A stretch of 33,097 nucleotides of DNA from Synechococcales cyanobacterium bin31.maxbin.ball.101 (GCA_013298165.1 JAAFJU010000043.1:1-33097), one strand, 5' to 3'; positions 5,571-14,567 are shown, counted from the stretch's first letter. The notes: generated by a model from the letters alone, not told the origin. Numbers and translations: made by a program.

Positions 5571-7010
5571 CTATGCGATCGCCGCTTTCTGAGCCGCATA
5601 GCGCTCTTTAAATTGGCGTTGCTGGACGGCATGATCGACGATCGGTTTGACGTAGCCGAGACGATCGCGGAGGGATTTCTCAAGTTCTCCTGTGAGTAAT
5701 AGTTTAGTTTCGACTTTGGCGAGTTCGGGGACCCATTGGCGAATGTAATCGGCACTTTTGTCGAACTTCTGCGCTTGCGTCCAGGGATTGAAAATACGGA
5801 GGGGTTTGGGGTCCATGCCGCTGGATGCACTCCATTGCCAGCCGCCATTGTTTGCAGACAGATCGCCATCCACTAAGCGCTGCATGAAGTACTTCTCACC
5901 CAGTCGCCAATCCAAGATCAAATCTTTGGTTAAAAAGCTTGCGACAATCATGCGGCAGCGGTTGTGCATCCAGCCTGTTTCATTCAACTGCCGCATGGCT
6001 GCATCGACGATCGGATAACCCGTTCGGCCTTCGCACCAGGCTTCAAAGGTGCGATCGTCATCGTTCCAGGGAAATTGTTTAAACTGATCGCGGTAAGGTC
6101 CATCGGCAAGACTCGGGAAGTGATACATGACCTGTTGGTAAAATTCACGCCAAGCCAATTCCTGTTGCCAAGTTCGCACCCCAATTTTAGCTTCATCGCT
6201 TTGACAAACCTTCATTGCCTCTAGCGTTGTTTTCCAAATATTCCGAATGCCGATCGTCCCAAACTTTAAAGCCGGACTTAAGGTCGAAGTGCCCGGTTGC
6301 GAAGGATAGTTACGATCGTCGTCGTAGGCTTCAATTTGTTTAGTTGCAAATTCATCTAATCGCTCCTGTGCCGCGATTTCTCCCGGTTCTAAGACCTGTT
6401 CCCCAGACCAAACAAATCCAAGTTCTTTGAGGCTGGGAATGGGTCTTGCACCGTGGGTTTGGGCGATCGTTTGTTGGTCGGAGGTGAGGCCGATCGCGCC
6501 TTCTAATGTGGGATAGGGAGATTTCTTGTCTTTTGAAATCCAATTTTTCCAAAAGGGACCATACACGGTGTAGGGTTCGTTTTTAGCTTTAGAGACAATG
6601 TCAGTTGGCGTATGTAAAAGCTGATCCCAAAATGTTTCGACTTCGATTCCGATTTCACGCAGGGCTTTGATCATCGCATTATCACGAGCCTGTGCGTAAG
6701 GCTCTACATCCCAATTCCAAAAGACGTGACTGGCCCCGATCGCTTTGGCAAACCGAGGAATGATCTCTGTAGGATTGTCTTGGAAGATAAGAAGCTCACT
6801 GCCAGCGGCTTGGTACCGATCGCGCAGAGCTTTCAGCGAACCTAAAAGATAGTCCACTCGTACGTCTGCTATGTCGTCTGAGTTTAGGATTTTGGCATCT
6901 AGGCAAAAGAGACCGACGACGTTGCGGGTTCGATCGCGGGCCATGGAGAGACCGGCGTTGTCCGCAATGCGAAGATCGCGACGATGCCAAAACAAAATTA
7001 AATCAGACAT
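5571..7010 (-). CDS. phr: deoxyribodipyrimidine photo-lyase, class I, 8-HDF type
   Basis: This enzyme uses blue light and FADH- to split cyclobutane pyrimidine dimers in DNA. The N-terminal Rossmann-like antenna domain opens with LILFWHRRDLRIADNAGL. The segment FWDQLLHTPTDIVSKAKNEP followed by YTVYGPFWKNW matches the cyanobacterial enzyme that carries an 8-hydroxy-deazaflavin antenna. The FAD-binding part holds SPALKFGTIGIRNIW, TWQQELAWREFYQQVMYH, GYPIVDAAMRQLNETGWMHN and DGDLSANNGGWQWSA, all hallmarks of the family. I take the ATG at 7010 (479 residues) over an in-frame TTG at 7022. The 3' end abuts the toxin remnant, so the right edge of the accessory islet lies at this stop codon. Confidence 0.96.
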   Translation of the reverse strand: MSDLILFWHRRDLRIADNAGLSMARDRTRNVVGLFCLDAKILNSDDIADVRVDYLLGSLKALRDRYQAAGSELLIFQDNPTEIIPRFAKAIGASHVFWNWDVEPYAQARDNAMIKALREIGIEVETFWDQLLHTPTDIVSKAKNEPYTVYGPFWKNWISKDKKSPYPTLEGAIGLTSDQQTIAQTHGARPIPSLKELGFVWSGEQVLEPGEIAAQERLDEFATKQIEAYDDDRNYPSQPGTSTLSPALKFGTIGIRNIWKTTLEAMKVCQSDEAKIGVRTWQQELAWREFYQQVMYHFPSLADGPYRDQFKQFPWNDDDRTFEAWCEGRTGYPIVDAAMRQLNETGWMHNRCRMIVASFLTKDLILDWRLGEKYFMQRLVDGDLSANNGGWQWSASSGMDPKPLRIFNPWTQAQKFDKSADYIRQWVPELAKVETKLLLTGELEKSLRDRLGYVKPIVDHAVQQRQFKERYAAQKAAIA

Positions 7011-7058
7011 TTCAGAACTCAAGACTTAGTATTTTATTCTTCTAGGTTATTGCAGAGG

Positions 7059-7176
7059 CCCGATCCCCCTAACCCCCTTAACAAGGGGGGACCGGAGTTT
7101 TCTAGATAAGGAGCGAAGTATCTTCCATCCTCTTTCTCAAAGTCCCCCTTTTTAAGGGGGATTTAGGGGGATCGGG
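7059..7176. repeat. REPIN-like paired hairpin repeat, C/G-run family
   Basis: The element starts with CCCGATCCCCCTAA and ends with its exact complement TTAGGGGGATCGGG, a 14-bp terminal inverted repeat. Each end also contains its own small hairpin (CCCCCTT...AAGGGGGG and CCCCCTT...AAGGGGG). A related single unit lies at 12817-12854. The element fills the gap between the photolyase and NUDIX genes. Confidence 0.75.
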
Positions 7177-7203
7177 TGTTGGCTGACAACGATCACGATC
7201 GCA

Positions 7204-7746
7204 TTACAGCATAACCAAATGCCGCACCATCATAAAGGCTGAAATGGTTTTGGAGTCAATGATTTCGCCTGATAAAATTGCTTTTTCCACAGCTTCTGGC
7301 GTCATACACAACACTTCAATATCCTCATCTTCATCCTGATCCGGCGGGCTTTCGAGTTTGGTTAGACCTGTCGCTAAAAAGATCCCGACCGCTTCGTCGG
7401 AGTATCCTGGTGCAAGCAGAATATCGCCCATAAATTTCAAGGTTTCAGCGCTGTAGCCCGACTCTTCCTGGACTTCGCGCTCAGCAGTACTCAGAGCGGT
7501 TTCACCAGGTTCGATCGTGCCTGCGGGAAATTCTAAAATTCGGCGCTGTACCGTGAAACGATATTGTTTCAACAGTACAAGTTCACCACTCGGCAGCACT
7601 GGAATCACCAACGCGCCGCCGGGATGACGAATGCACTCTAACTCTCCTTCGACTTTGTTCGGGAGTCGATAGCGGTTGACCTCGTAGGCAAACTTACGAC
7701 CCTGATAAAACAATTTACGACGGAGCAGTTGGGGCGGTTCTAACAT
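7204..7746 (-). CDS. NUDIX hydrolase, probable ADP-ribose pyrophosphatase
   Basis: The Nudix box GX5EX7REUXEEXGU is complete at residues 76-98 (G76, E82, R90-E91, E94-E95, G97). It is preceded by EFPAG, typical of ADP-ribose pyrophosphatases. The N-terminal part (FAYEVNRYRLPN, then ALVIPVLPSGELVLLKQYR) fits the dimerising beta-sheet of that subgroup. The enzyme would hydrolyse ADP-ribose or a related nucleoside diphosphate linked to another group, using Mg2+ bound by the box glutamates. It is 180 residues, normal for the family. The start is the ATG at 7746, 26 bases downstream of the folK stop, so the two may be co-transcribed. Confidence 0.92.
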   Translation of the reverse strand: MLEPPQLLRRKLFYQGRKFAYEVNRYRLPNKVEGELECIRHPGGALVIPVLPSGELVLLKQYRFTVQRRILEFPAGTIEPGETALSTAEREVQEESGYSAETLKFMGDILLAPGYSDEAVGIFLATGLTKLESPPDQDEDEDIEVLCMTPEAVEKAILSGEIIDSKTISAFMMVRHLVML

Positions 7747-7772
7747 ATGTTGTTACAAAATAATAGAGACAA

Positions 7773-8273
7773 TCAATTCTGATGAAGTTTAACGTCTGAG
7801 CAATCTACCCTTTGACAGAGCTGTTCGATCGATCGGGACGAAACTGGATCAATCCAATCCGGCGCAATTTCCGCAAGGGGCACCAGGACGAAGGCCCGCT
7901 GTGACATGCGAGGATGGGGTAATTCTAGCTGGTCTGTGGTGAGTTGGCGATCGTCATAGAGCAATAAATCCAAATCCAACGTCCGCGCCCCCCAGCGCTC
8001 ATTTCGCACCCGCCCAAACTGATCTTCGATCCCCAGGAGTAATGTCAGGAGTTCATGAGGTGAAAGATGGGTTTCAAGAATCGCGCAGCCGTTTAGATAG
8101 TCCGGTTGCGGTGGACCCACGGGAGCGGTGAGGTACCAAGACGATCGGCAAATCAATTTCAGTTGCGGATGGTTGGCAAGGGTTTCGATCGTGGCGTTGA
8201 GGGTTTGTAGGGGATCGCCGAGATTGGCTCCAAGGGCGATCGCACAGCGAGACGGAAGAGGAAGATCGGTCAT
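7773..8273 (-). CDS. folK: 2-amino-4-hydroxy-6-hydroxymethyldihydropteridine diphosphokinase
   Basis: HPPK transfers pyrophosphate from ATP to 6-hydroxymethyl-dihydropterin in folate synthesis. The signature pieces are present: CAIALGANLGDPLQTL at the start, SSWYLTAPVGPPQPDYLNGC in the pterin site, and the ATP/Mg2+ motif RWGARTLDLDLLLYDD followed by LPHPRMSQRAFVLVPLAEIAP. I place the start at the ATG at 8273 (166 residues). The longer open frame back to 8333 runs into the neighbouring repeat and adds a low-complexity stretch foreign to the family. The product acts in the cytoplasm. Confidence 0.93.
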   Translation of the reverse strand: MTDLPLPSRCAIALGANLGDPLQTLNATIETLANHPQLKLICRSSWYLTAPVGPPQPDYLNGCAILETHLSPHELLTLLLGIEDQFGRVRNERWGARTLDLDLLLYDDRQLTTDQLELPHPRMSQRAFVLVPLAEIAPDWIDPVSSRSIEQLCQRVDCSDVKLHQN

Positions 8274-8290
8274 AACAGGTAATAAAAGAG

Positions 8291-8396
8291 GCCCCCCAAC
8301 CCCCAATTCTGGGGGAGCCGATCCGCAAATCAACTCCCTTCAGAATTAACGGTTAGGGGATTATCATGTCCCCCCAGAATTGGGGGTTAGGGGGCG
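8291..8396. repeat. REPIN-like paired hairpin repeat, C/G-run family
   Basis: Two inverted copies of a unit with core CCCCCAATTCTGGGGG face each other at 8291-8315 and 8370-8394, separated by about 54 bases. Each copy can fold alone, and the two can pair with each other. It lies between gyrA and folK. Single related units occur at 14694-14718 and 18232-18260. Confidence 0.75.
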
Positions 8397-8423
8397 GTTC
8401 ACCAGGATTTAACGCTTCAAATC

Positions 8424-11090
8424 CTAGTCTTCAGCGTCATCTTCAGCCACGTCATCTGCTTCTACAGAATCCGTTTCTTCAACCGTTTCTGCATCCACCA
8501 AGATCGCTTCATCATCACCCTCCTCATCCAAATCCTCCGTAGACTCACCCGTCAATGGCACCACCGCCACTGCACTGATGGCATCGGATTCGTCTAAGCG
8601 CTGCAATCGCACACCTGTCGCAGGTCGAGACTGTCTGGAAATGGCATTGACCAATTGACGAATGATGATGCCGCGCTGAGTCACGAGCATCAGTTCTTCG
8701 CCTTCGTTGACCATGGTGAGGGCCGCAAGCGTATCGCCTTTTTTGCGGAACTTCGTGGCAATGATGCCCATGCCGCCCCGGTTTTGCAATCGGAATTGGC
8801 TGACGGGGACGCGCTTGCCGAGACCGCCTGTGGTGACGATCAAGATCCAAGGACCTTGGTTTTTGTCATCGACGAGTTCTTCAGTGCTTTCATCGTCACT
8901 GCCGGATTCCAACAGCGCCGCATATTCCGCCAAGAGTTGACTGGAAACGATCGCCATTCCCACCAAACTGTCATCTTTTTTCAGGTTCATCGATCGAACC
9001 CCACGAGTCGCACGGCCCAAAGGTCTGAGCTGTTCGTTATTGACGCGGAAGTGAATCGATCGGCCTTGGCTCGACCCAATGATGATGCTATCGGCCGCAG
9101 TCGCCAAACTCACCCAACGCAATTGATCGCCTTCTTCCAGGGAAATCGCAATCAAACCATTGACCCGAATGTTTGCAAAGGCAGACAGCGCAGATTTTTT
9201 AATGAATCCTTTTTGGGTCAACATGACGAGATACACGTCATCTTGGAATTCACTCACCGGAACCACTGAAGTGATTTTCTCGGTTTTAGTAACTTGAATC
9301 AATTGAACCAACGGCGTGCCTCGGGCAATCCGGGAACAGGTCGGGATTTGATACGCCTTAATCGCGTAGACGACACCCCGATCGCTAAATAGCATGACGA
9401 CATCATGATCGCAGCAGGTAATGAAATGATCGATCGCATCATCGACCTTCATCTTCGCGCCTGCTTTACCGCGAGTGTTGCGGCTTTGGGCCTCAAAGGA
9501 ATCCACGGGCATCCGTTTGATATAGCCTTGCTCAGTGATCAGAATGACGGATTTCTCATTGGCAATGAGATCCTCGTCCATCAATTCATTTTCACTTTGC
9601 TCAATCCGCGTCCGACGTGGCGTGGAATGATTCTTTTTAAGTTCTGCGACTTCCTCTGTGATAATCGCCAACACCCGTTCCCGGCTGGCCAAAATATCTC
9701 TGAGATCCGTAATCAGAAGCATTAATTCATCATGCTCTTTTTCAATCTTGCCTGCTTCCAAGGCCGTCAATCGTCGCAATTGCATTTGCAAGATCGCATC
9801 CGACTGCAATTCAGACAGGCCGTAGGTTTCAATCAATTCAGCTTTGGCGATCGCAGAGTCTGCCGATCGACGAATCAACGCAATGATCGCATCCAAATTC
9901 GCCAAGGCCGTAAGCAACCCTTGCAGCAAATGATCGCGCTCTTCAGCCTTGCGCAATTGATAGCGCGTCCGACGGGCAATGGTTTCAATTCGGAAATCCA
10001 GGAAGGTGGCTAGAAATGCCCGCAGCGTCAAGGTTTGCGGCTCATTGTCCACTAGGGCCAACATGTTTGCGCCGAAGGTGGATTGAACCGGGGTTTGTTT
10101 ATAAATATTGTTCAGAACAACGCGGGGATAGGCGTCGCGCTTGAGTTCGATGACGACGCGCATTCCGTCCCGATCGCTTTCATCGCGAATATCAGAAATG
10201 CCTTCAAGTTTCTTATCGTTGACCAATTCGGCAATTTTTTCAATCAACGCTGCTTTATTGGTTTGGTAGGGCAGTTCGGTGATGATGATGGCTTCCTTAT
10301 CGGGAGCACCGCGCCGCTCCAGGGTTTCAAAGGATGCCACGCCGCGCATGACGATGGACCCGCGACCTGTGGTGTAGGCTTCTCGAATGCCGCTCTTGCC
10401 ATTAATCACCGCGCCCGTGGGGAAGTCAGGACCGGGAATATACTGCATCAGTTCGATGTCAGTGATGTCGGGATTATGAATCATCGCCATCAAGCCATCG
10501 ACGACTTCGCCGAGGTTGTGGGGCGGAATGTTGGTCGCCATACCCACGGCAATACCTGCGGAGCCGTTGATGAGAAGCTGCGGCAGGCGCGACGGGAGGA
10601 CGGTGGGTTCCTGCTGAGAGGCGTCGAAGTTGTCGGCGAAGTCTACGGTTTCGGATTCGATGTCTTGGAGCAGGGAATGGGCGGTGAGGGAGGTCAGCCG
10701 GGATTCCGTGTAACGCATGGCGGCGGGAGGATCGTTATCGATCGACCCGAAGTTCCCATGGCCGTCAATGAGGGGCGCACGCATGGAGAAGTCTTGAGCC
10801 ATCCGCACCAATGCGTCGTAAACAGCGGTGTCACCGTGGGGGTGATACTTACCGAGCACTTCCCCGACCACACGAGCACATTTTCTAAAGGGCCGATCGT
10901 AGTTCAGTCCCAGTTCGTGCATGGCATAGAGAATGCGACGGTGAACGGGTTTCAGTCCGTCACGGGCATCGGGAAGCGCACGACCAACGATAACGCTCAT
11001 GGCGTATTCTAGGTATGAGCGCTGCATCTCGTTGCGCAGGTCAGTCGGAACAATGCGTTCCACGTTCGGCGTGTCTTGAGAAAAGGTCAT
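8424..11090 (-). CDS. gyrA: DNA gyrase subunit A
   Basis: Gyrase A is the breakage-reunion subunit of the enzyme that introduces negative supercoils. The N-terminal domain has [20 protein letters not shown] and the catalytic Tyr at residue 127 (AAMRYTES). The quinolone-resistance region reads [20 protein letters not shown], with Thr88 and Asp92 at the places of E. coli Ser83 and Asp87. The gyrase-specific GyrA box is present as QNRGGMG near residue 768, in the six-bladed C-terminal domain, which separates it from topoisomerase IV ParC. The C-terminus ends in a strongly acidic tail ([18 protein letters not shown]). Length is 888 residues, normal. The start is the ATG at 11090. A perfect TATAAT lies about 100 bases upstream. 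Confidence 0.97.
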   Translation of the reverse strand: MTFSQDTPNVERIVPTDLRNEMQRSYLEYAMSVIVGRALPDARDGLKPVHRRILYAMHELGLNYDRPFRKCARVVGEVLGKYHPHGDTAVYDALVRMAQDFSMRAPLIDGHGNFGSIDNDPPAAMRYTESRLTSLTAHSLLQDIESETVDFADNFDASQQEPTVLPSRLPQLLINGSAGIAVGMATNIPPHNLGEVVDGLMAMIHNPDITDIELMQYIPGPDFPTGAVINGKSGIREAYTTGRGSIVMRGVASFETLERRGAPDKEAIIITELPYQTNKAALIEKIAELVNDKKLEGISDIRDESDRDGMRVVIELKRDAYPRVVLNNIYKQTPVQSTFGANMLALVDNEPQTLTLRAFLATFLDFRIETIARRTRYQLRKAEERDHLLQGLLTALANLDAIIALIRRSADSAIAKAELIETYGLSELQSDAILQMQLRRLTALEAGKIEKEHDELMLLITDLRDILASRERVLAIITEEVAELKKNHSTPRRTRIEQSENELMDEDLIANEKSVILITEQGYIKRMPVDSFEAQSRNTRGKAGAKMKVDDAIDHFITCCDHDVVMLFSDRGVVYAIKAYQIPTCSRIARGTPLVQLIQVTKTEKITSVVPVSEFQDDVYLVMLTQKGFIKKSALSAFANIRVNGLIAISLEEGDQLRWVSLATAADSIIIGSSQGRSIHFRVNNEQLRPLGRATRGVRSMNLKKDDSLVGMAIVSSQLLAEYAALLESGSDDESTEELVDDKNQGPWILIVTTGGLGKRVPVSQFRLQNRGGMGIIATKFRKKGDTLAALTMVNEGEELMLVTQRGIIIRQLVNAISRQSRPATGVRLQRLDESDAISAVAVVPLTGESTEDLDEEGDDEAILVDAETVEETDSVEADDVAEDDAED

Positions 11091-11187
11091 ATGCAGAGAT
11101 ACTCCAGAAGCAGAATTCTTAAGATTGCCCGATCGCCCAAAAATGCCTGCTTTTAAGGCAGTTTTAAGGGTTTTCGTAAGGCGCTTA

Positions 11188-11193
11188 ATTATA
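11188..11193 (-). promoter_or_regulatory. candidate -10 box of gyrA
   Basis: The minus strand carries a perfect TATAAT here, about 98 bases before the gyrA ATG. No good TTGACA-like -35 box is found at 16-18 bases. The leader downstream contains a small hairpin (CTGC...GCAG) near 11150. It is proposed from sequence match only. Confidence 0.4.
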
Positions 11194-11257
11194 GACGCTT
11201 ACTTGCCGATCGGATCACTCTATTTTAGCATGAAGAAGCCCCTTTCTAACGAGTTTG

Positions 11258-11280
11258 AAACCCTTGCTGTACAAGGGTTT
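11258..11280. repeat. perfect 9-bp stem hairpin between gyrA and the DUF4160 gene
   Basis: AAACCCTTG and CAAGGGTTT pair perfectly around a CTGTA loop. No T-run follows on the plus strand. It lies in the divergent region between gyrA and the DUF4160 gene and could be a regulator site, an RNA leader hairpin or a degenerate repeat. Confidence 0.5.
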
Positions 11281-11387
11281 GAGCGGCCTTAAAAAGTATG
11301 GTTTCTGAAGTCGCTATAATGAGGCCATTCCAGGGCTTATTCGTGCAGCGCAAAATTTGTCGTAAAACACTTGGATTTGACGTCAAC

Positions 11388-11666
11388 ATGGGTAAAGTTT
11401 ATGCCGATCAAGAGACGGGATTTATCTTCTACATTTTCAGTAACGATCATCGCCCCCCTCACGTTCATGTTTACAAGAAGAGGAAAGGCGATCGTCAGGA
11501 TAAGGGGATTCTAAAAATTGGCATCGGGGACCGGGACAATCCACCCACAATTGACAAGATTTACAGCAAACTGGGGAAAGAAGAAATTAAGCAGGCTTGG
11601 CGCATTGTGGCCGATCGACAGGAAGAATTTTTAGAGGAATGGCAGAAGTATCATGGAAACCCGTAA
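11388..11666 (+). CDS. DUF4160 domain protein
   Basis: The core IFYIFSNDHRPPHVHVYKKR carries the PPHVHV motif that defines DUF4160. It is followed by a charged helix (KIYSKLGKEEIKQAWRIVAD) and EFLEEWQKYH. DUF4160 proteins are usually encoded with a DUF2442 protein, as here, with the two frames overlapping by 14 bases. The pair resembles a toxin-antitoxin cassette in layout, but no activity is established to my knowledge. I choose the ATG at 11388 (92 residues) because the family normally begins just before the strand preceding the PPH motif. The open frame extends to an ATG at 11298, which would add 30 residues of doubtful value. Confidence 0.8.
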   Translation: MGKVYADQETGFIFYIFSNDHRPPHVHVYKKRKGDRQDKGILKIGIGDRDNPPTIDKIYSKLGKEEIKQAWRIVADRQEEFLEEWQKYHGNP

Positions 11667-12024
11667 CGATTGGACACAACTGATCTCTGACGAAGATCTC
11701 GACCTGCAAATCGCCCAGGCGATCGAGGCAGGAGAGATAGCGAATCAGACCGAACCTAGGGCTAGCCGAGTTTGTTATGACGAGGCGCAAGATGCGATCG
11801 TGATTTATTTAAAAAATGACCTGTTTCTTGGGATTCCGCGTCGGTTACTGCAAGGACTCGATCGGGCGACAACGGAAGAGCTTCAGGACTTTTGGCTCAC
11901 GTCCAACGGGGATGCAGTTCATTGGGACCAACTCAATGTCAGTTTCGGGATTACGGGCTTAGTGAATGAGGTCTATGGGACTCAGAACTGGATGGATGGA
12001 CTCATGGTCTCTGCATCACGGTAA
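11653..12024 (+). CDS. DUF2442 domain protein
   Basis: The C-terminal half matches DUF2442: DAIVIYLKNDLFLGIPRRLL, then a helix (LDRATTEELQDFWLTSNGDA) and VHWDQLNVSFGITGLVNEVYG. The N-terminal 40 residues form a charged helix (LISDEDLDLQIAQAIEAGEI), an extension seen in some cyanobacterial members. DUF2442 proteins often bind nucleic acid or act as the small partner of DUF4160. The start ATG at 11653 lies inside the end of the DUF4160 gene, so translation is coupled. Length is 123 residues. Function is not established. Confidence 0.82.
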   Translation: METRNDWTQLISDEDLDLQIAQAIEAGEIANQTEPRASRVCYDEAQDAIVIYLKNDLFLGIPRRLLQGLDRATTEELQDFWLTSNGDAVHWDQLNVSFGITGLVNEVYGTQNWMDGLMVSASR

Positions 12025-12127
12025 AGTGTCCAGCAGTCACAAATACCCGGCAATTGAAATCAGGAAATTTCGGGGCAGAATTTTGTGAGATCCTGAGGCT
12101 CGATCGAAAGAATCGGTTTTCCGACTT

Positions 12128-12155
12128 TTGCGGAATGACGGACGATCGCTACAAT
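12128..12155 (+). promoter_or_regulatory. candidate promoter of clpP
   Basis: TTGCGG (12128-12133) and TACAAT (12150-12155) are separated by 16 bases on the plus strand. The clpP ATG follows about 45 bases later. TACAAT matches the -10 consensus at five of six positions. Confidence 0.45.
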
Positions 12156-12199
12156 AGAATTTATTACGTAATCGAAATCCACAGGTCACGGCAAATTCC

Positions 12200-12805
12200 A
12201 TGATTCCTACCGTTATTGAACAATCGGGTCGCGGAGAACGCGCCTTTGACATTTATTCGCGTCTGTTGCGGGAACGCATTGTGTTCCTCGGATCGGCGGT
12301 TGATGCAGAAGTGGCAAACTTGATCGTGGCGCAGTTGCTCTTTTTGGAGTCTGAGGATCCTGAGAAGGATATTTATCTCTACATCAATTCCCCCGGCGGC
12401 TCGGTGTCGGCGGGCATGGGAATTTATGACACCATCAAGCAGCTTCGTCCGGATGTTTCGACCATTTGTGTGGGCTTTGCGGCTTCGATGGGGGCATTTT
12501 TGCTCAGCGCTGGGACCAAGGGTAAGCGCATGAGTCTGCCCCATTCGCGGATCATGATTCACCAGCCCTTGGGCGGGGCGAGCGGTCAGGCGACGGATAT
12601 CGCAATCCAAGCGAAGGAAATTCTCTACATCAAGAGCCGTCTGAATGGCTTGTTGGCAGACCATACCAGTCAGCCGTTGGACAAGATCAAAGAGGATACG
12701 GAGCGCGATTTCTTCATGTCGGCTGAGGAGGCGAAGGAGTACGGGTTGATCGATCAGGTGATCCGTCGTCAACCATCTGCGAGTCAGCCTCCGATCGCGG
12801 CTTAG
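12200..12805 (+). CDS. clpP: ATP-dependent Clp protease proteolytic subunit
   Basis: ClpP forms the double-heptamer serine protease chamber that works with ClpC or ClpX. The catalytic triad is visible: Ser96 in [10 protein letters not shown], His121 in [10 protein letters not shown] and Asp170 in DTERDFF. The oxyanion-hole segment [11 protein letters not shown] (residues 62-72) is intact. This is therefore an active ClpP and not a ClpR paralogue. The N-terminus ([20 protein letters not shown]) is typical. Cyanobacteria carry several clpP copies, and I cannot say which numbered paralogue this is. At 201 residues the length is normal. A strong hairpin terminator follows at 12867-12901. Confidence 0.96.
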   Translation: MIPTVIEQSGRGERAFDIYSRLLRERIVFLGSAVDAEVANLIVAQLLFLESEDPEKDIYLYINSPGGSVSAGMGIYDTIKQLRPDVSTICVGFAASMGAFLLSAGTKGKRMSLPHSRIMIHQPLGGASGQATDIAIQAKEILYIKSRLNGLLADHTSQPLDKIKEDTERDFFMSAEEAKEYGLIDQVIRRQPSASQPPIAA

Positions 12806-12816
12806 TGATTGCCTAA

Positions 12817-12854
12817 GCCCGATCCCCCTAAATCCCCCTTGGTAAGGGGGACTT
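12817..12854. repeat. single C/G-run hairpin unit after clpP
   Basis: GCCCGATCCCCCTAAATCCC followed by CCTTGGTAAGGGGGACTT matches the left unit of the paired element at 7059-7176. It folds into a CCCCCTT/AAGGGGG hairpin. It has no inverted mate nearby. Confidence 0.6.
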
Positions 12855-12866
12855 TGAAATGGATCG

Positions 12867-12901
12867 AAAATCCCCGGAGACTTTGGTTTTCGGGGATTTT
12901 T
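12867..12901. terminator. intrinsic terminator between clpP and the J-domain/WD40 gene
   Basis: AAAATCCCCG and CGGGGATTTT form a 10-bp stem followed by TTTTTG on the plus strand. The A-run at the other side gives a U-run on the minus strand as well. It can therefore end both converging genes. Confidence 0.75.
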
Positions 12902-12905
12902 GATT

Positions 12906-14567
12906 TTAGGGGAGTTGCCAGAGTTGGAGCGTTTGGTCTATGGCGATCGCAACCTGCCTACCACTCCCAACTACCGCCGTGGAATGTCCCACACCAACGT
13001 CCCATTCCATCACCAAATCCCAGGTGGCAACATCCCAGATTTTGATCAGAGGACTTGCACCTGCCACGAGCAACTGACCGCCACCCGCGAGAAATTCTAA
13101 CGATCGGATCGGCCCTTCAGGAAACGCTGCAAAACTCTTGACCAAATCGCCATTCGTTGAGAAACAGTGGACAGAGGCTCGATCGTCTCCGATCGCCACC
13201 CATTTCTTCTGAAGGTTAATGGCCATCGTTTTACAGAGCGGCGATGAGAGATCTGATTCTTGAATGATTTTGCCGGAGTCAATTCCTCGAAGTTTTGAGT
13301 CTGCGCTGGCGGTAAAAAAGCGATTGCCTAAGAGTCCTGAGGAGAAAATAGGAGCGGCTGATACTTGCAGGCTATGGCGCAATGATGAAGCAGGTTGAAG
13401 TTGAAACAGTTTTAAAATGCCGTCTTCGCCTGTAGTCGCGAAGGATTTTCCGTTGGGGCTGAAGTGGATTCCGGTAATACTTCCGGTGTGGAGCGGAATC
13501 GAACGGATCAGTTTCCGCTCAGCCAAATCCCACATTTTGATTTTGCCGCTGCGATCGCCTGTGATAAAAAGCTTCGAGGTGGGGCAGGCGGCGATCGCAG
13601 TCACAGCCTCACCTACCGTCAGATAACCCTCTAATTTTCCCGTTTCGATCGACCAAATCCTGACAGTCCCGTCATGACTAGCGCTGATCAGCGATCGGTT
13701 TAGAAAAAGAATTTGAGAAATGCTATCGACATGGCCCTCGAAAGTTTGCAGCCCTTGCGGTTGTGAAACAACTGGTTTTACTGGGGATTTTTCAGGTGGC
13801 TTTTCAGGTTGATGTGCGGGGGATTGGACCGATGGGGGCTGGGTAGATTGGGCGGACGGATTGGATTTGGGCGCTTTGGATTTTGTTGAGGACTGGGATT
13901 GCGATCGCTTCTGAGCCTGAGTTTTAGCAAAAATCTCCTTGGCTCGTTTGGCAAAGGCAGATTCAACAGATGAGTCTGGGGTTGTTTTGGCGGAAGGCTT
14001 TGAGGGCGTTTGGGTTGAAGACTGAGATGTGCTTGGAGACTGGGAATCGATCGATCGGCCTTCACTTTTGTAAACCCACCGAAAATGTTTCGCCCGTCGC
14101 AAATCCATTTTGGAGCCGTAGGCATTGCCCAGCATGAGTCGCAGTTCCGATCGCAACTCGTAAGCAGGATAGTAGTCATCCTGAAGGGCGATCGCTGTAT
14201 CCAATGCCATAACTGCTTCTTGAAGGTTTCCCAAACCCTGATATCTACGGGCTTCTTCGACAAAAGCGTAGGGAGTCCGATCGACAGAAGAACGCTCGGT
14301 CTTGAACTCTACATGATATTTTGTCGAAGTCTTGGCAGCCCCAGGGCTTGGCGCTTCGTAGGTTTTAAGAAATTCATAGGCGGCGTTGATGGATTTGAAC
14401 TTCTCTTCGGCAGATTTGAGATTTGCGGCATCCCCGGAGAAGCGATCGGGATGATACTGACGGGCGAGATTGCGAAAGGCAGATTTAATCTCTGATTGGG
14501 AAGCGTTCAGGGGCAATTCCAGGACTTGATAAAACTGTTCGATGTCCCGATCGCTGATCACCTTCAT
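12906..14567 (-). CDS. J-domain protein with C-terminal WD40 propeller
   Basis: The N-terminus is a J domain (DRDIEQFYQVLELPLNASQS, then FRNLARQYHPDRF) with the essential HPD motif at residues 39-41, so it should stimulate an Hsp70 (DnaK). A short helical-repeat region (residues ~95-155, YQGLGNLQEAVMALDTAIAL) follows. Then comes a Ser/Pro/Lys/Gln-rich linker of ~110 residues that looks disordered. The last ~280 residues carry WD40 repeats (FEGHVDSISQILFL, DGTVRIWSIETGKLEGYL, SGKIKMWDLAERKLIRSI). The propeller probably binds clients and delivers them to DnaK. I use the ATG at 14567, with GGAG nine bases upstream, rather than the open-frame start at 14588. Length is 553 residues. Confidence 0.88.
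   Translation of the reverse strand: MKVISDRDIEQFYQVLELPLNASQSEIKSAFRNLARQYHPDRFSGDAANLKSAEEKFKSINAAYEFLKTYEAPSPGAAKTSTKYHVEFKTERSSVDRTPYAFVEEARRYQGLGNLQEAVMALDTAIALQDDYYPAYELRSELRLMLGNAYGSKMDLRRAKHFRWVYKSEGRSIDSQSPSTSQSSTQTPSKPSAKTTPDSSVESAFAKRAKEIFAKTQAQKRSQSQSSTKSKAPKSNPSAQSTQPPSVQSPAHQPEKPPEKSPVKPVVSQPQGLQTFEGHVDSISQILFLNRSLISASHDGTVRIWSIETGKLEGYLTVGEAVTAIAACPTSKLFITGDRSGKIKMWDLAERKLIRSIPLHTGSITGIHFSPNGKSFATTGEDGILKLFQLQPASSLRHSLQVSAAPIFSSGLLGNRFFTASADSKLRGIDSGKIIQESDLSSPLCKTMAINLQKKWVAIGDDRASVHCFSTNGDLVKSFAAFPEGPIRSLEFLAGGGQLLVAGASPLIKIWDVATWDLVMEWDVGVGHSTAVVGSGRQVAIAIDQTLQLWQLP

Noticed and set aside
8274-8333. Longer N-terminus for FolK
   Set aside because: The extra 20 residues are encoded by the C/G-run repeat, and the family begins right before the ALGANLGD motif.
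8655-9269. Plus-strand open frame (204 codons) opposite gyrA
   Set aside because: Antisense shadow of the gyrA C-terminal domain with no family resemblance.
10083-11012. Long plus-strand open frame (309 codons) opposite gyrA
   Set aside because: It is antisense to the conserved gyrA N-terminal domain. Its translation has no recognisable domain, and the gyrA frame explains the base pattern.
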